Positions 17,265 through 25,351 of a DNA stretch of 64,000 nt are shown piece by piece. The notes under the pieces were generated by a model, which was not told where the DNA came from, searched no databases, and worked only from the letters and a program-made list of their open reading frames with translations. The first letter of the stretch is position 1; every line of letters begins with the position of its first letter. The stretch covers positions 1 to 64,000 of the forward strand of contig NZ_JAATIZ010000003.1 in assembly GCF_011927625.1 (NCBI RefSeq), read 5' to 3'. The translations under genes were made by a program, and so were the position numbers. Origin of the DNA: Paenalcaligenes hominis (GTDB taxonomy: Bacteria; Pseudomonadota; Gammaproteobacteria; Burkholderiales; Burkholderiaceae_B).

Positions 17265-18731
17265 TTAACGAGATGCCGCCAATATTTTTTTAGGCTCGTT
17301 TGCCAGCTGTAGAATAATACGACGGGACGGCTTATTCAGGCCAATGAAGTGAATCCTCACCCCTTTGCGACTAAACTTAGTGTGTACCCTCTCTAACGCC
17401 TCAACTGCTGTTAAATCCCAAATATGCGCCTCAGAAAAATCAATGTGTACTGACTTGATAGGTTCATTTAAATCCAGGCTATCAACAAACTGCCCTGCTG
17501 ACGCAAAAAACAGCTGCCCTTTAGCTTTATAAATACGACACGTCCCATCCTCGGAAAGATAATTATGCACACGCAAAATATCTACCACTTTGTGAGCAAA
17601 AAAGATTGCTGATAACAACACGCCCACAAGCACGCCTTTTGCTAGGTCATGCGTCCAAACAGTCACCACTACCGTAGCGATCATTACTACACTAGAGCTT
17701 CTGGGGTGAACCACCAAATTTTTAACCGATTGCCAATCAAACGTACTGATCGAAACCATAATCATCACTGCAACCAATGCAGCCATAGGAATCTGGCTAA
17801 CCCAATCTCCTAAAAACACAATCAAAATCAGTAGAAAAATACCAGCACATAAGGTCGATAAACGACCTCGGCCACCCGCTTTCACATTAATCACCGACTG
17901 CCCAATCATGGCACAGCCTGCCATCCCACCCAAAAAACCTGTAGCCACGTTTGCTACACCTTGCCCCATACTTTCGCGGTTTTTATTACTAGGGGTATCG
18001 GTCATGTCATCAACGATGGAAGCCGTCATCAACGACTCCAATAAACCCACTACCGCTAAGGTCAAGGAGTAAGGAAGAATAATCTGTAAGGTTTCTAAAT
18101 TAAAAGGGATATCGGGAATGAGAAAAATAGGTAGCGTATCTGGTAACTCCCCCATATCCCCTACTGTGCGCACGTCAATGCCAAACCACATCGTTATAGC
18201 CGTTAACACCACAATCGTCACCAAAGGCGAAGGAAGCACAGTTGTGATGCGCGGTAGTAGATAGATAATAGCCAAACCGGACGCAGTCAATGCATACACA
18301 TGCCAAGTCACATTCGCTAACTCAGGCAGCTGGGCTAAGAAGATAAGAATAGCCAAAGCATTAACAAAACCCGTGACTACTGACTTAGACACAAAGCGCA
18401 TCAAACCACCCAGTTTAATCATACCTGCTACGATTTGAATTAAGCCTGCCAAAATGGTAGCCGCTAACAGATACTGGAGACCATGGTCTTTAACTAAAGA
18501 CACAATTACCAAAGCCATGGCTCCAGTCGCAGCCGAAATCATGCCTGGACGGCCACCTACAAACGCAATAATGGTGGCGATACTAAAAGAGGCATACAAG
18601 CCCACTTTAGGATCTACACCAGCAATAAGAGAAAAAGCAATCGCCTCGGGAATGAGTGCCAAGGCAACTAAGAGCCCCGAGATCATGTCTCGGCGCGTAT
18701 TAAAAAACCATGTGGAATGTAAATGAAACAT
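17265..18731 (-). CDS. SulP-family inorganic anion transporter with STAS domain
   Basis: From ATG 18731 the protein has 488 aa; the frame extends to 18806 but the family starts near MFHLHSTWFF. The membrane part shows the SulP signatures GLLVALALIPEAIAFSLIAG, DPKVGLYASF and GGRPGMISAATGAMA. About residues 395-488 form a cytoplasmic STAS domain (VHIDFSEAHIWDLTAVEAL). SulP proteins carry sulfate, bicarbonate, molybdate or similar anions; the substrate is not evident. A terminator at 17217-17244 separates it from arsC, so its position next to the ars genes need not mean a shared role. Confidence 0.88.
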   Translation of the reverse strand: MFHLHSTWFFNTRRDMISGLLVALALIPEAIAFSLIAGVDPKVGLYASFSIATIIAFVGGRPGMISAATGAMALVIVSLVKDHGLQYLLAATILAGLIQIVAGMIKLGGLMRFVSKSVVTGFVNALAILIFLAQLPELANVTWHVYALTASGLAIIYLLPRITTVLPSPLVTIVVLTAITMWFGIDVRTVGDMGELPDTLPIFLIPDIPFNLETLQIILPYSLTLAVVGLLESLMTASIVDDMTDTPSNKNRESMGQGVANVATGFLGGMAGCAMIGQSVINVKAGGRGRLSTLCAGIFLLILIVFLGDWVSQIPMAALVAVMIMVSISTFDWQSVKNLVVHPRSSSVVMIATVVVTVWTHDLAKGVLVGVLLSAIFFAHKVVDILRVHNYLSEDGTCRIYKAKGQLFFASAGQFVDSLDLNEPIKSVHIDFSEAHIWDLTAVEALERVHTKFSRKGVRIHFIGLNKPSRRIILQLANEPKKILAASR

Positions 18732-18886
18732 GCAGAAATCCAATTCTGCACAGCAGGCAGCTAGAGCCAACAACAAGGGACAAAATAGACGCCATGAGCC
18801 ACCCACTGTGCTTTATTAAACAACAGAAAAACAAAGTGAAGAAAAGGGGGTAGCGATAAGTTACATGGGTTTGACATCCTCCCCGC

Positions 18887-19924
18887 CTAAAGGCCGGGGA
18901 CTCCTACGGCGCTCAAGGGGGGCATTGAGCCGCCCCCAGAGTCGCTTCGGTGGGTTCCTGCTGCTGGCGGCCTGACTGCACCACTCACTTCACAGGCGAA
19001 CTGGGCGTGTCCCGCCCTTAATATATTGATCGCACCCACCACCTCGGCATGCGCCTCGAAACGGCATTGCACACAGGCGAAGGCCGCTTGCGTAGGACGA
19101 TTTGCGTTATGGCAATGCCCACATTCAGGGCAGGTCTGACTGGTGTAGTGCGGTGGTACAGCGACAAGCCAACCTCCTACCCACGCCAGTTTGTACTCTA
19201 GCTGACGGCGGAACTCGAACCAGCCTTGATCCAAGATGGCTTTATTCAGACCGGACTTGGCCCGAACGTTTCGCCCCGGTTGCTCGGTGGTGCCTGCTGC
19301 CGACTGGCTCATGTGGCTTACCTTTAAATCCTCGATACACACCATCGCGTGGTTTTGGCTGATTGTGGTCGTGGCTTTATGCAGGTAGTCGCGGCGGGCG
19401 TTGCCGATGCGGGAGTGAATACGCTGGACGCGGGTTTTTGCCTTTTTCCAGTTGTGGCTGAATTTGATCTTGCGGCTTAATGCCTGCTGCGCTTTACGCA
19501 GGGCGGCTTCGTGCCGCTTGAAACGGTTGAGCGGTGCATAGTACGTGCCGTCCGAGAGCGTAGCAAAACGCGCCACACCCATATCGACGCCAACCGCTGA
19601 CGTGCCTTGTGGAACCGGTGGCTCGACGTCGCGTTCAGTCTGGATGCTGATGAACCACTTGCCTGCCTTATGACTTACGGTGACGTTTTTCACCGTGCCC
19701 AATACCTCGCGGCTGTTGCGGTAGCGTACCCAGCCCAGTTTGGGCAGAAAGATACGGCTGTTTTCCTGATCGAGTTGGCAGCCTTGCGGGTAGCGGAAAC
19801 GGTCTTTTTGCCATGCCAACGCCCTATTGAACACGAAACGACACGCACCGGCAAAGCGGCGCATATCGCGTCGCTGAGCACCGTTAGGCTTGAGTTCGTA
19901 TTGATAGGCTTGCAATCGTTTCAT
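18887..19924 (-). CDS. tnpB: TnpB (IS605 OrfB), internally deleted
   Basis: 345 aa from ATG 19924 (MKRLQAYQYELKPNG). RuvC-I (VGVDMGVARFATL), RuvC-II (MVCIEDLKVSHMSQ) and the zinc ribbon (CPEC, CVQC) are visible. Seventy codons present in copy C are missing between WQKD and RFRYPQG, at an 8-bp repeat (AACGGTCT). The RuvC-III position reads EVVGAIN where copies A and C keep Asp (DxxxAxN). Loss of part of the N-terminal nucleic-acid-binding lobe plus Asp-to-Glu at a likely catalytic site suggest an inactive nuclease that still has an open frame. Confidence 0.88.
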   Translation of the reverse strand: MKRLQAYQYELKPNGAQRRDMRRFAGACRFVFNRALAWQKDRFRYPQGCQLDQENSRIFLPKLGWVRYRNSREVLGTVKNVTVSHKAGKWFISIQTERDVEPPVPQGTSAVGVDMGVARFATLSDGTYYAPLNRFKRHEAALRKAQQALSRKIKFSHNWKKAKTRVQRIHSRIGNARRDYLHKATTTISQNHAMVCIEDLKVSHMSQSAAGTTEQPGRNVRAKSGLNKAILDQGWFEFRRQLEYKLAWVGGWLVAVPPHYTSQTCPECGHCHNANRPTQAAFACVQCRFEAHAEVVGAINILRAGHAQFACEVSGAVRPPAAGTHRSDSGGGSMPPLSAVGVPGL

Positions 19925-20272
19925 ACTAACAATGATACGTGGCCTAGGGAGAAAAACAACGGCATTAGACGCGGTAGACACTGTGTTTTTAACATGCACG
20001 TTCACTTGGTCTTTGTGACAAAGTACCGCCGTGGTGTGTTCACAAAAGACGTGCTGGATGATTCGCAAAAAGAAGCATCCGAGTATTCACAACAAACTAT
20101 GGGGCGGTGCTCTCTGGTCGCCGAGCTACTTTGCCGGAAGTTGTGGCGGTGCGCCTATCGAGATCGTCCGACAATACATTGAGCAACAACAGACGCCAAG
20201 GGGATACGAAAACGCTAGCGCGTCCGCACTATTATCTGCGCCCTGAACGGCGGGGTTTTCCGCGCGATTTGA
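19910..20272 (+). pseudogene. tnpA: TnpA (Y1 HUH transposase), deleted and frameshifted
   Basis: The frame gives IRRGRHCVFNMHVHLVFVTK as in intact copy C, then jumps from LDD to a shifted frame corresponding to the copy C region before HNKLWGGALW. The 158-bp gap sits at an imperfect repeat of the form GAYGAYTYGCG (20057-20066). It removes the HUH motif (HVH) and puts the Tyr-bearing part out of frame. The start is uncertain; TTG 19910 is in frame and no ATG is available. Confidence 0.85.
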
Positions 20273-20474
20273 TAAAGAGAAAAGCATTTACTATTAATTG
20301 GGCTAAACTATAACATCTCTCAGCTCACCCCTCTAATAGTACAAATTCACCACCCCATCAGCCTCATGAATGGCTTTATTTGGTTATTCATTACTGCTTT
20401 TGCCTCCAAGAAAAGCAATCCACCCTCTACTCTTATTTATTATTACTGTCTGGGTTCAACAATCTGCCAATGAG

Positions 20475-20554
20475 CAGCGAGTTAACGAGTGAACGGTTCA
20501 GCGCGGAATGAGCGCAGCGAATGAGCACTGCCTAGTGAACGCGTTAACTCGCTG
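20475..20554. repeat. Structured hairpin element, copy 2
   Basis: Perfect 13-bp outer arms CAGCGAGTTAACG and CGTTAACTCGCTG enclose a core with TGAACGGTTCA (20490-20500) and GAGCACTGCCTAG (20523-20535), parallel to the element at 13966-14051. TTTTT follows 15 bases later on the plus strand. It lies in the 411-bp gap between IS copy B and glmS, where I see no convincing gene. Confidence 0.65.
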
Positions 20555-20590
20555 CGACTGACTCACTTTTTCTCGACCATAAACCATTTC

Positions 20591-20637
20591 CCCAGATGAA
20601 ATTTAGATCGCAACAGCAGCAAATTATTTCGTCTGGG
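20591..20637. repeat. Inverted repeat downstream of glmS
   Basis: CCCAGATGAAAT (20591-20602) pairs with ATTTCGTCTGGG (20626-20637), with one G-T pair in the plus-strand RNA and a 23-base loop. It lies 50 bp after the glmS stop. No T-run adjoins it on either side, so its function is unknown. Confidence 0.45.
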
Positions 20638-20686
20638 TGCAATCTATTTTGTCACTCTACAATCAGCAGCAAAAGCCCCCAAACCC

Positions 20687-22510
20687 CTACTCCACCGTCA
20701 CGCTCTTTGCCAAGTTGCGGGGTTTATCGACATCGGTGCCGCGCGCTAGTGCGGTGTGATACGACAACAGCTGCAAGGTGATGGTGTGCAAGATGGGGGA
20801 TAAGGCGCCGTAGTGTTCAGGCATGCGGATGACGTGGATGTGGTCCTCAGAGCGAATCAAGGTGTCGGCATCAGCGAATACATACAACTCGCCACCTCGG
20901 GCGTGCACCTCTTGGATATTGGATTTTAATTTTTCTAATAAGTCGTCTTTGGGGGCGATGGTAACCACAGGCATGTGCTCGGTGACCAATGCTAACGGGC
21001 CGTGTTTTAGTTCGCCGGCGGGGTAGCCTTCGGCGTGAATGTAGCTGATCTCTTTTAGCTTTAATGCGCCTTCAAGGGCGATGGGGTAATGCATGCCGCG
21101 GCCCAAAAACAAGGCGTTTTCTTTTCGGGAAAAGTGATCGGCCCAGTCCATAATTTGAGGCTCTAAAGCCAGCACAGCCCCAATGGCTACCGGTAAATGG
21201 CGTAATTTATTTAAGTAGTGGCTTTCTTGGGCGGCATCTAGCAATCCGTTGACTTTAGCTAGGCTTAATGCCAATAAAAATAAAGCGGTTAATTGGGTGG
21301 TAAAGGCTTTGGTCGAGGCCACCCCTATTTCCACTCCGGCACGCGTAATAAAATGCAGGGCGCATTCGCGTACCATGGCGCTGGTCGCTACATTACATAC
21401 GGTCAGGGTGTGGTGCATGCCTAGGGATTGCGCATGTTTTAACGCCGCAAGGGTATCAGCGGTCTCACCAGACTGGGAAATGGTGACCACCAGCGTACTG
21501 TTAAAAGGTACGCTATCGCGATAGCGGTATTCACTGGCGATTTCTACGGCGACTGGTACCTGTGCGAACGACTCTATCCAGTACTTGGCCGTTAAGCCCG
21601 CATAAAAGCTAGTGCCACAGGCCAAAATCAACACACGATCAATAGACTGAAAAATAGCGGCCGCGTCAGCACCGAATAACTCGGGGCCTATGGACTCAAT
21701 GTCTTGTAAGGTATCGGCAACGGCGCGTGGTTGCTCGAAAATTTCTTTTTGCATGTAATGCTGGTAGGGGCCTAAATCGGCCGCCGCCATCTGCGCTTGA
21801 ACGGTGTGAATCGCTCGGTGTGTGGTTGTGCCACTTTTATCCACTATGCGCAGGTGGTCGCAACCCAAATCCACCAAATCACCGTCTTCGAGGTAGATGA
21901 TTTGATCGGTTACCCCTGCAATTGCTAAGGCATCGGAGGCCAGAAAATTTTCTTGTTGGCCGACGCCAACCACCAAGGGCGAGCCAGAGCGGGCACCAAC
22001 TAAACGTGTAGGTTCAGCTGTACACATTACCGCTAGCGCATAGGCACCTTGCAAGCGCTGACACACCTGCTGCAGCGTTGAAAACATATCGCCGTCATAC
22101 AGATGGTCTAGCAAGTGAGCAATGGCTTCGGTATCGGTTTGGCTCTCGAACACATAACCGGCCTCGATCAGCTCTGCGCGTAATGACTCGTAGTTTTCAA
22201 TGATGCCATTGTGAACCACCGCTATACGAGCCGGCTGCCCAGAGAAATGTGGGTGGGCATTCTGTGTGGCGGGCGCACCATGGGTTGCCCAGCGCGTATG
22301 TGAAATGCCCAACTGGCCGGCCAAGCCGTCTTGCTCGACGGCAGCAGCTAATTCAGCCACTCGTTGCGTGCTACGCGCTCGCACCAATTGCTGTTCCTTG
22401 AACACGGCTAAACCGCAGGAATCATACCCGCGATACTCTAAACGCTTGAGGCCCTCAAGCAAAAGAGGAACTATATTTCTTTGCGCTACCGCACCCACAA
22501 TGCCGCACAT
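20687..22510 (-). CDS. glmS: Glucosamine-6-phosphate synthase
   Basis: 607 aa, the normal length. MCGIVGAV supplies the N-terminal Cys nucleophile (after Met removal) of the glutaminase domain (about 1-220). Two SIS sugar-isomerase domains follow (ACGTSFYAG near the first, [20 protein letters not shown] in the second), and the protein ends in the conserved [12 protein letters not shown]. It makes GlcN-6-P from Fru-6-P and glutamine, the entry to UDP-GlcNAc. No glmS ribozyme-like leader is seen. The gene heads a minus-strand stretch that also includes glmU four genes further right. Confidence 0.97.
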   Translation of the reverse strand: MCGIVGAVAQRNIVPLLLEGLKRLEYRGYDSCGLAVFKEQQLVRARSTQRVAELAAAVEQDGLAGQLGISHTRWATHGAPATQNAHPHFSGQPARIAVVHNGIIENYESLRAELIEAGYVFESQTDTEAIAHLLDHLYDGDMFSTLQQVCQRLQGAYALAVMCTAEPTRLVGARSGSPLVVGVGQQENFLASDALAIAGVTDQIIYLEDGDLVDLGCDHLRIVDKSGTTTHRAIHTVQAQMAAADLGPYQHYMQKEIFEQPRAVADTLQDIESIGPELFGADAAAIFQSIDRVLILACGTSFYAGLTAKYWIESFAQVPVAVEIASEYRYRDSVPFNSTLVVTISQSGETADTLAALKHAQSLGMHHTLTVCNVATSAMVRECALHFITRAGVEIGVASTKAFTTQLTALFLLALSLAKVNGLLDAAQESHYLNKLRHLPVAIGAVLALEPQIMDWADHFSRKENALFLGRGMHYPIALEGALKLKEISYIHAEGYPAGELKHGPLALVTEHMPVVTIAPKDDLLEKLKSNIQEVHARGGELYVFADADTLIRSEDHIHVIRMPEHYGALSPILHTITLQLLSYHTALARGTDVDKPRNLAKSVTVE

Positions 22511-22689
22511 AGCTTTAACCTTTATAAAAGAAAGTTAGTTTTCTATTTTGCAAAAAAAATGAAAAAAGAAAAAGTTAATTTTCGTAGTAAGACAGCATGC
22601 AGTATCGTGTGCACCACAGCAACAGGGTTGGAGCACGGCTCGCCCTAAACCGCACGGCTTTGCGTATTCGCTAAGTGAAAAAGCATCGT

Positions 22690-22723
22690 CACACCTAACG
22701 CGTCTAATTCGTCGTTAGGCGTG
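22690..22723 (-). terminator. Probable terminator of the glycosyltransferase transcript
   Basis: An 11-base inverted repeat with one mismatch (22690-22700 and 22713-22723) begins six bases after the glycosyltransferase stop. On the minus strand a short T-run follows about six bases on. It lies in the 218-bp gap before glmS. Confidence 0.55.
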
Positions 22724-22728
22724 GTTCA

Positions 22729-23949
22729 TCACGTATGTTTAGGTGCGCTTTCCTCTACCTCACTGACGGTGAACACCGGCTCAGATGCCAGTACAGGTTC
22801 AAGTGCTGGTTCAACCGCAGGCGGGTCTAGAGGCTCTGCGGATAAGTCCGTGCTTGGCTCGGGAGCTGCACGTAGACGTCCGTGGTATAGGTCGATATAG
22901 CTCTGGACCATGGTATCAACGCCATGCTCTTTTTGTACCCAGCGTAACGCCGTTAAAATTTGTTGGTTTCTGAACGCTTCGTCCTCAAGGATACGATCAC
23001 AGGCGGCGGCAATGGCATTGAAATCGCCCACTTCGCAGGCAATGCCTCGCTCATCAGCCAATAACTCGGCTAAGCCCCCCGTCTGGGTTGCAACCACCGG
23101 GGCGGCGTACAAAAACGCATCCAAAACACTACTGCCTAACGCCTCAAAACGCGAGCTTAGTACAAACACATGCATTAACCGATACATGTCCTCTATACGA
23201 CGCTCAAATCCCATCAATTTGTAGACATTCTCTAAGCCTAATTCGCTAATTAAGGCTCGCGCCGCCGGCGCCGCATCGCCCTCGGCACCAAAATGCAAGA
23301 ACACAAAGTCTTGACGTTGTTGCCATAAGGCATGCACCGCTCGGATTGTGGTTTCTGGGTCTTTTTCTGAGGTTAAGGCTGCGACGGTGCCTAACACATA
23401 GCGTCCTCCGAGGTCATGCTGTTCGGTGAACGCAATAATATGATCGGTATCAGCAGGTACAAATTCGACAGCACTAGGGATAATGATAGGCTTAAAGCCA
23501 AGTTCCTGAGGGTCATGGGCCGCCGCTGCACTGATAGCAACGAACTCATCGACTTTGGACCACTTCCAACGCAATTTTTTTATGCGTTGTTGATAGTGCG
23601 TTTCGGTCTGCCCCTCACGACGCAAGGGAAACGCAGTACGCCGCGTAAACACGACTTTACCTTTTAACAAAAATTTTAAGCTAGCGAGCCAGGTTAAAGC
23701 GGCCGAGGTTTGCGCATGGTAGATGTCGTAGTGATCGCGTTGGCGTAGCAAATACCACAGCGCTTGGCGTGGCGATTTGCATTCAATCACAGGGATACCA
23801 AGAACAGCCAGACGTTGCGCCAGCGGCTCGCCTTGACGTGCTAACACGGTGGGTAGCAGCCCTTGTTCACTAAGACCTAGCGCAGTCAGCAGGGTTTGTC
23901 GTTCGCCCCCACGCCAACCTCGTTCAAAATTAATTAATAAAACACGCAT
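22729..23949 (-). CDS. Family 4 glycosyltransferase
   Basis: 406 aa with a GT-B fold: the N-terminal domain opens with VLLINFERGWRGGERQ (glycine-rich acceptor loop) and the C-terminal nucleotide-sugar site includes VLSSRFEALGSSVLDAF, the GT4 EX7E-like region. The last 45 residues are a Pro/Glu/Ala-rich tail (PSTDLSAEPLDPPAVEPA) unlike the catalytic core, perhaps a flexible linker. It is probably an envelope polysaccharide or LPS sugar transferase. It starts eight bases after the MFS exporter gene stop, in the same direction. Confidence 0.85.
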   Translation of the reverse strand: MRVLLINFERGWRGGERQTLLTALGLSEQGLLPTVLARQGEPLAQRLAVLGIPVIECKSPRQALWYLLRQRDHYDIYHAQTSAALTWLASLKFLLKGKVVFTRRTAFPLRREGQTETHYQQRIKKLRWKWSKVDEFVAISAAAAHDPQELGFKPIIIPSAVEFVPADTDHIIAFTEQHDLGGRYVLGTVAALTSEKDPETTIRAVHALWQQRQDFVFLHFGAEGDAAPAARALISELGLENVYKLMGFERRIEDMYRLMHVFVLSSRFEALGSSVLDAFLYAAPVVATQTGGLAELLADERGIACEVGDFNAIAAACDRILEDEAFRNQQILTALRWVQKEHGVDTMVQSYIDLYHGRLRAAPEPSTDLSAEPLDPPAVEPALEPVLASEPVFTVSEVEESAPKHT

Positions 23950-23957
23950 AACAACAC

Positions 23958-25349
23958 TTAAAAGTCAGGGTCCGAAGCGGGGTTTAAATGACGGGCAATA
24001 TTAATGCCCAATGACATCAGTGCACAGCCAGTTGCCACCAATACACCTAGTATAGGGCCTTGAGCTGCCCCATACGCAAACGCGAGGGCGACCAAGGCTG
24101 TGCCAAAGCTTTGTCCGTAAACACGGGTAGTGGCCTGCATGCCCCCCGCAGCCGCGCTGCGGTGACGAGGAATACCGGCCAACATGGCACGGTTATTGGG
24201 TGTTTGAAACAAACCAAATCCAATGCCACCTAATAGCATGGAAGCCCATACCCAATAACTGGCAGATTGAGCGTCTAAAAACACCAGTAATAAGGTCGCG
24301 CTGGCCATGGTAGCGGCCCCTGTTGCGCAAAGCAGCGCAATGGGGACACGACTTGATAGCCAAGCCGCCATCGGTGCCATCGTACCGACACCCAGTGACC
24401 ATATCCCTAACATTACACCGATTTCACTGTAGCTATAACCCATAATGCGCTGAAAATAAAACGGCAGCGCAACGACGGATGCCATTTGTGCAGCAAAAGA
24501 AAACGCAGAGGCAGCAACAGCATAAGCCACTGGCGTAACGCGCAAGAGATCAATGGGCACCAGTGGCTCATGCTGCCGTAAAGAATGTCGGATCAGCACC
24601 CAAGCACACAACGCCGCCACGGCTAAGCAGACCGACGCCCACACATACTGCGTCGCAATTAAGTCCAGCCCTAAAATTGAGAGTCCGAAAACCGGAAAAC
24701 TCATGGCCGCTGCAAACCAGTCAAACCGACGCTGATTACGTGGCACTCTAGGCAAAAACCGCACCCCAAACCAAGCCGCAATACAAAAAGGAATATTCAA
24801 AAAGAAAATCCACCGCCATGAGCCCCAGTCTAAAATAAAAGCCCCTAAAGACGGCCCTAGCACCGCTGTTAATGAAACGGTCATGGCGTTGAGACTTAAG
24901 CCCATGGCTAAGCGACGCAGCGGATAAATATTACGTACTAGACCCCCAAATAAACACATCAGCATGGATGACCCAATACCTTGAGCAATGCGTGCCATGA
25001 TGAGGGTGGCAAAATCATACGAAAACACCGCGGCAATAGAGGCGCTTAAAAAAACCCCTACTCCTAAGGTAAACAACCGCCCTAAGCCGATACGCTCTGC
25101 TAAGGCTGAGAACGGCAGTAGTGTCATGACAATGGTCAAGCTGTAGGCAATGGCCACCCACACCACGACCGCTGCATCAATGCCTAGCTCAAGCGCAATG
25201 ACGGGTAAGGCCACATTAGACATACTGGCATCAAGCACCGTAATAACTAACGAAACCAAAAGCGTAAGCGCCGCATAAATGCGACGCGGCATAGGCAACC
25301 CATCAGGCAAATCTGCATGGGCAGTATAAGAATGGCTTGAGCTTGCCAA
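23958..25349 (-). CDS. MFS exporter, DHA2-like drug:H+ antiporter
   Basis: 463 aa with about 14 hydrophobic segments. Motif C-like VLDASMSNVALP in helix 1, FSALAERIGLGRLF in loop 2-3 and AVLGPSLGAFILDWGSWRWIF around helix 5 are typical of the EmrB/QacA (DHA2) group. It ends with a short hydrophilic tail. The gene lies two bases after glmU and eight before the glycosyltransferase, so the three probably share a transcript. Export of a toxic compound or of an envelope intermediate are both possible. Confidence 0.87.
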   Translation of the reverse strand: MASSSHSYTAHADLPDGLPMPRRIYAALTLLVSLVITVLDASMSNVALPVIALELGIDAAVVVWVAIAYSLTIVMTLLPFSALAERIGLGRLFTLGVGVFLSASIAAVFSYDFATLIMARIAQGIGSSMLMCLFGGLVRNIYPLRRLAMGLSLNAMTVSLTAVLGPSLGAFILDWGSWRWIFFLNIPFCIAAWFGVRFLPRVPRNQRRFDWFAAAMSFPVFGLSILGLDLIATQYVWASVCLAVAALCAWVLIRHSLRQHEPLVPIDLLRVTPVAYAVAASAFSFAAQMASVVALPFYFQRIMGYSYSEIGVMLGIWSLGVGTMAPMAAWLSSRVPIALLCATGAATMASATLLLVFLDAQSASYWVWASMLLGGIGFGLFQTPNNRAMLAGIPRHRSAAAGGMQATTRVYGQSFGTALVALAFAYGAAQGPILGVLVATGCALMSLGINIARHLNPASDPDF

Positions 25350-25351
25350 TG

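Larger units (their letters stand above)
18871..20275 (-). mobile_element. IS200/IS605-family element, copy B (internally deleted)
   Basis: The element has divergent tnpA and tnpB and hairpin ends. The tnpB-side end begins TTGACATCC at 18871 with an imperfect GC hairpin. The tnpA-side end has GCGG/CCGC around TTTT and finishes near GATTTGATAA at about 20275, the last bases shared with copy C. Compared with copy C it lacks 210 bp of tnpB and 158 bp of tnpA. The exact insertion bases cannot be fixed without an empty site. Confidence 0.85.

Noticed and set aside
17265-18806. SulP as part of the ars operon
   Set aside because: A strong minus-strand terminator and a separate promoter lie between sulP and arsC.
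18732-18806. N-terminal extension of SulP from 18806
   Set aside because: The extra 25 residues do not resemble the family start, whereas ATG 18731 gives the usual N-terminus.
19607-19909. Upstream extension of the IS copy B tnpA frame
   Set aside because: It reads antisense through tnpB; similarity to TnpA begins only after about 19928.
20366-20476. A 36-codon frame in the gap before glmS
   Set aside because: No ribosome binding site, no recognisable similarity, and it runs into the hairpin element; probably chance.
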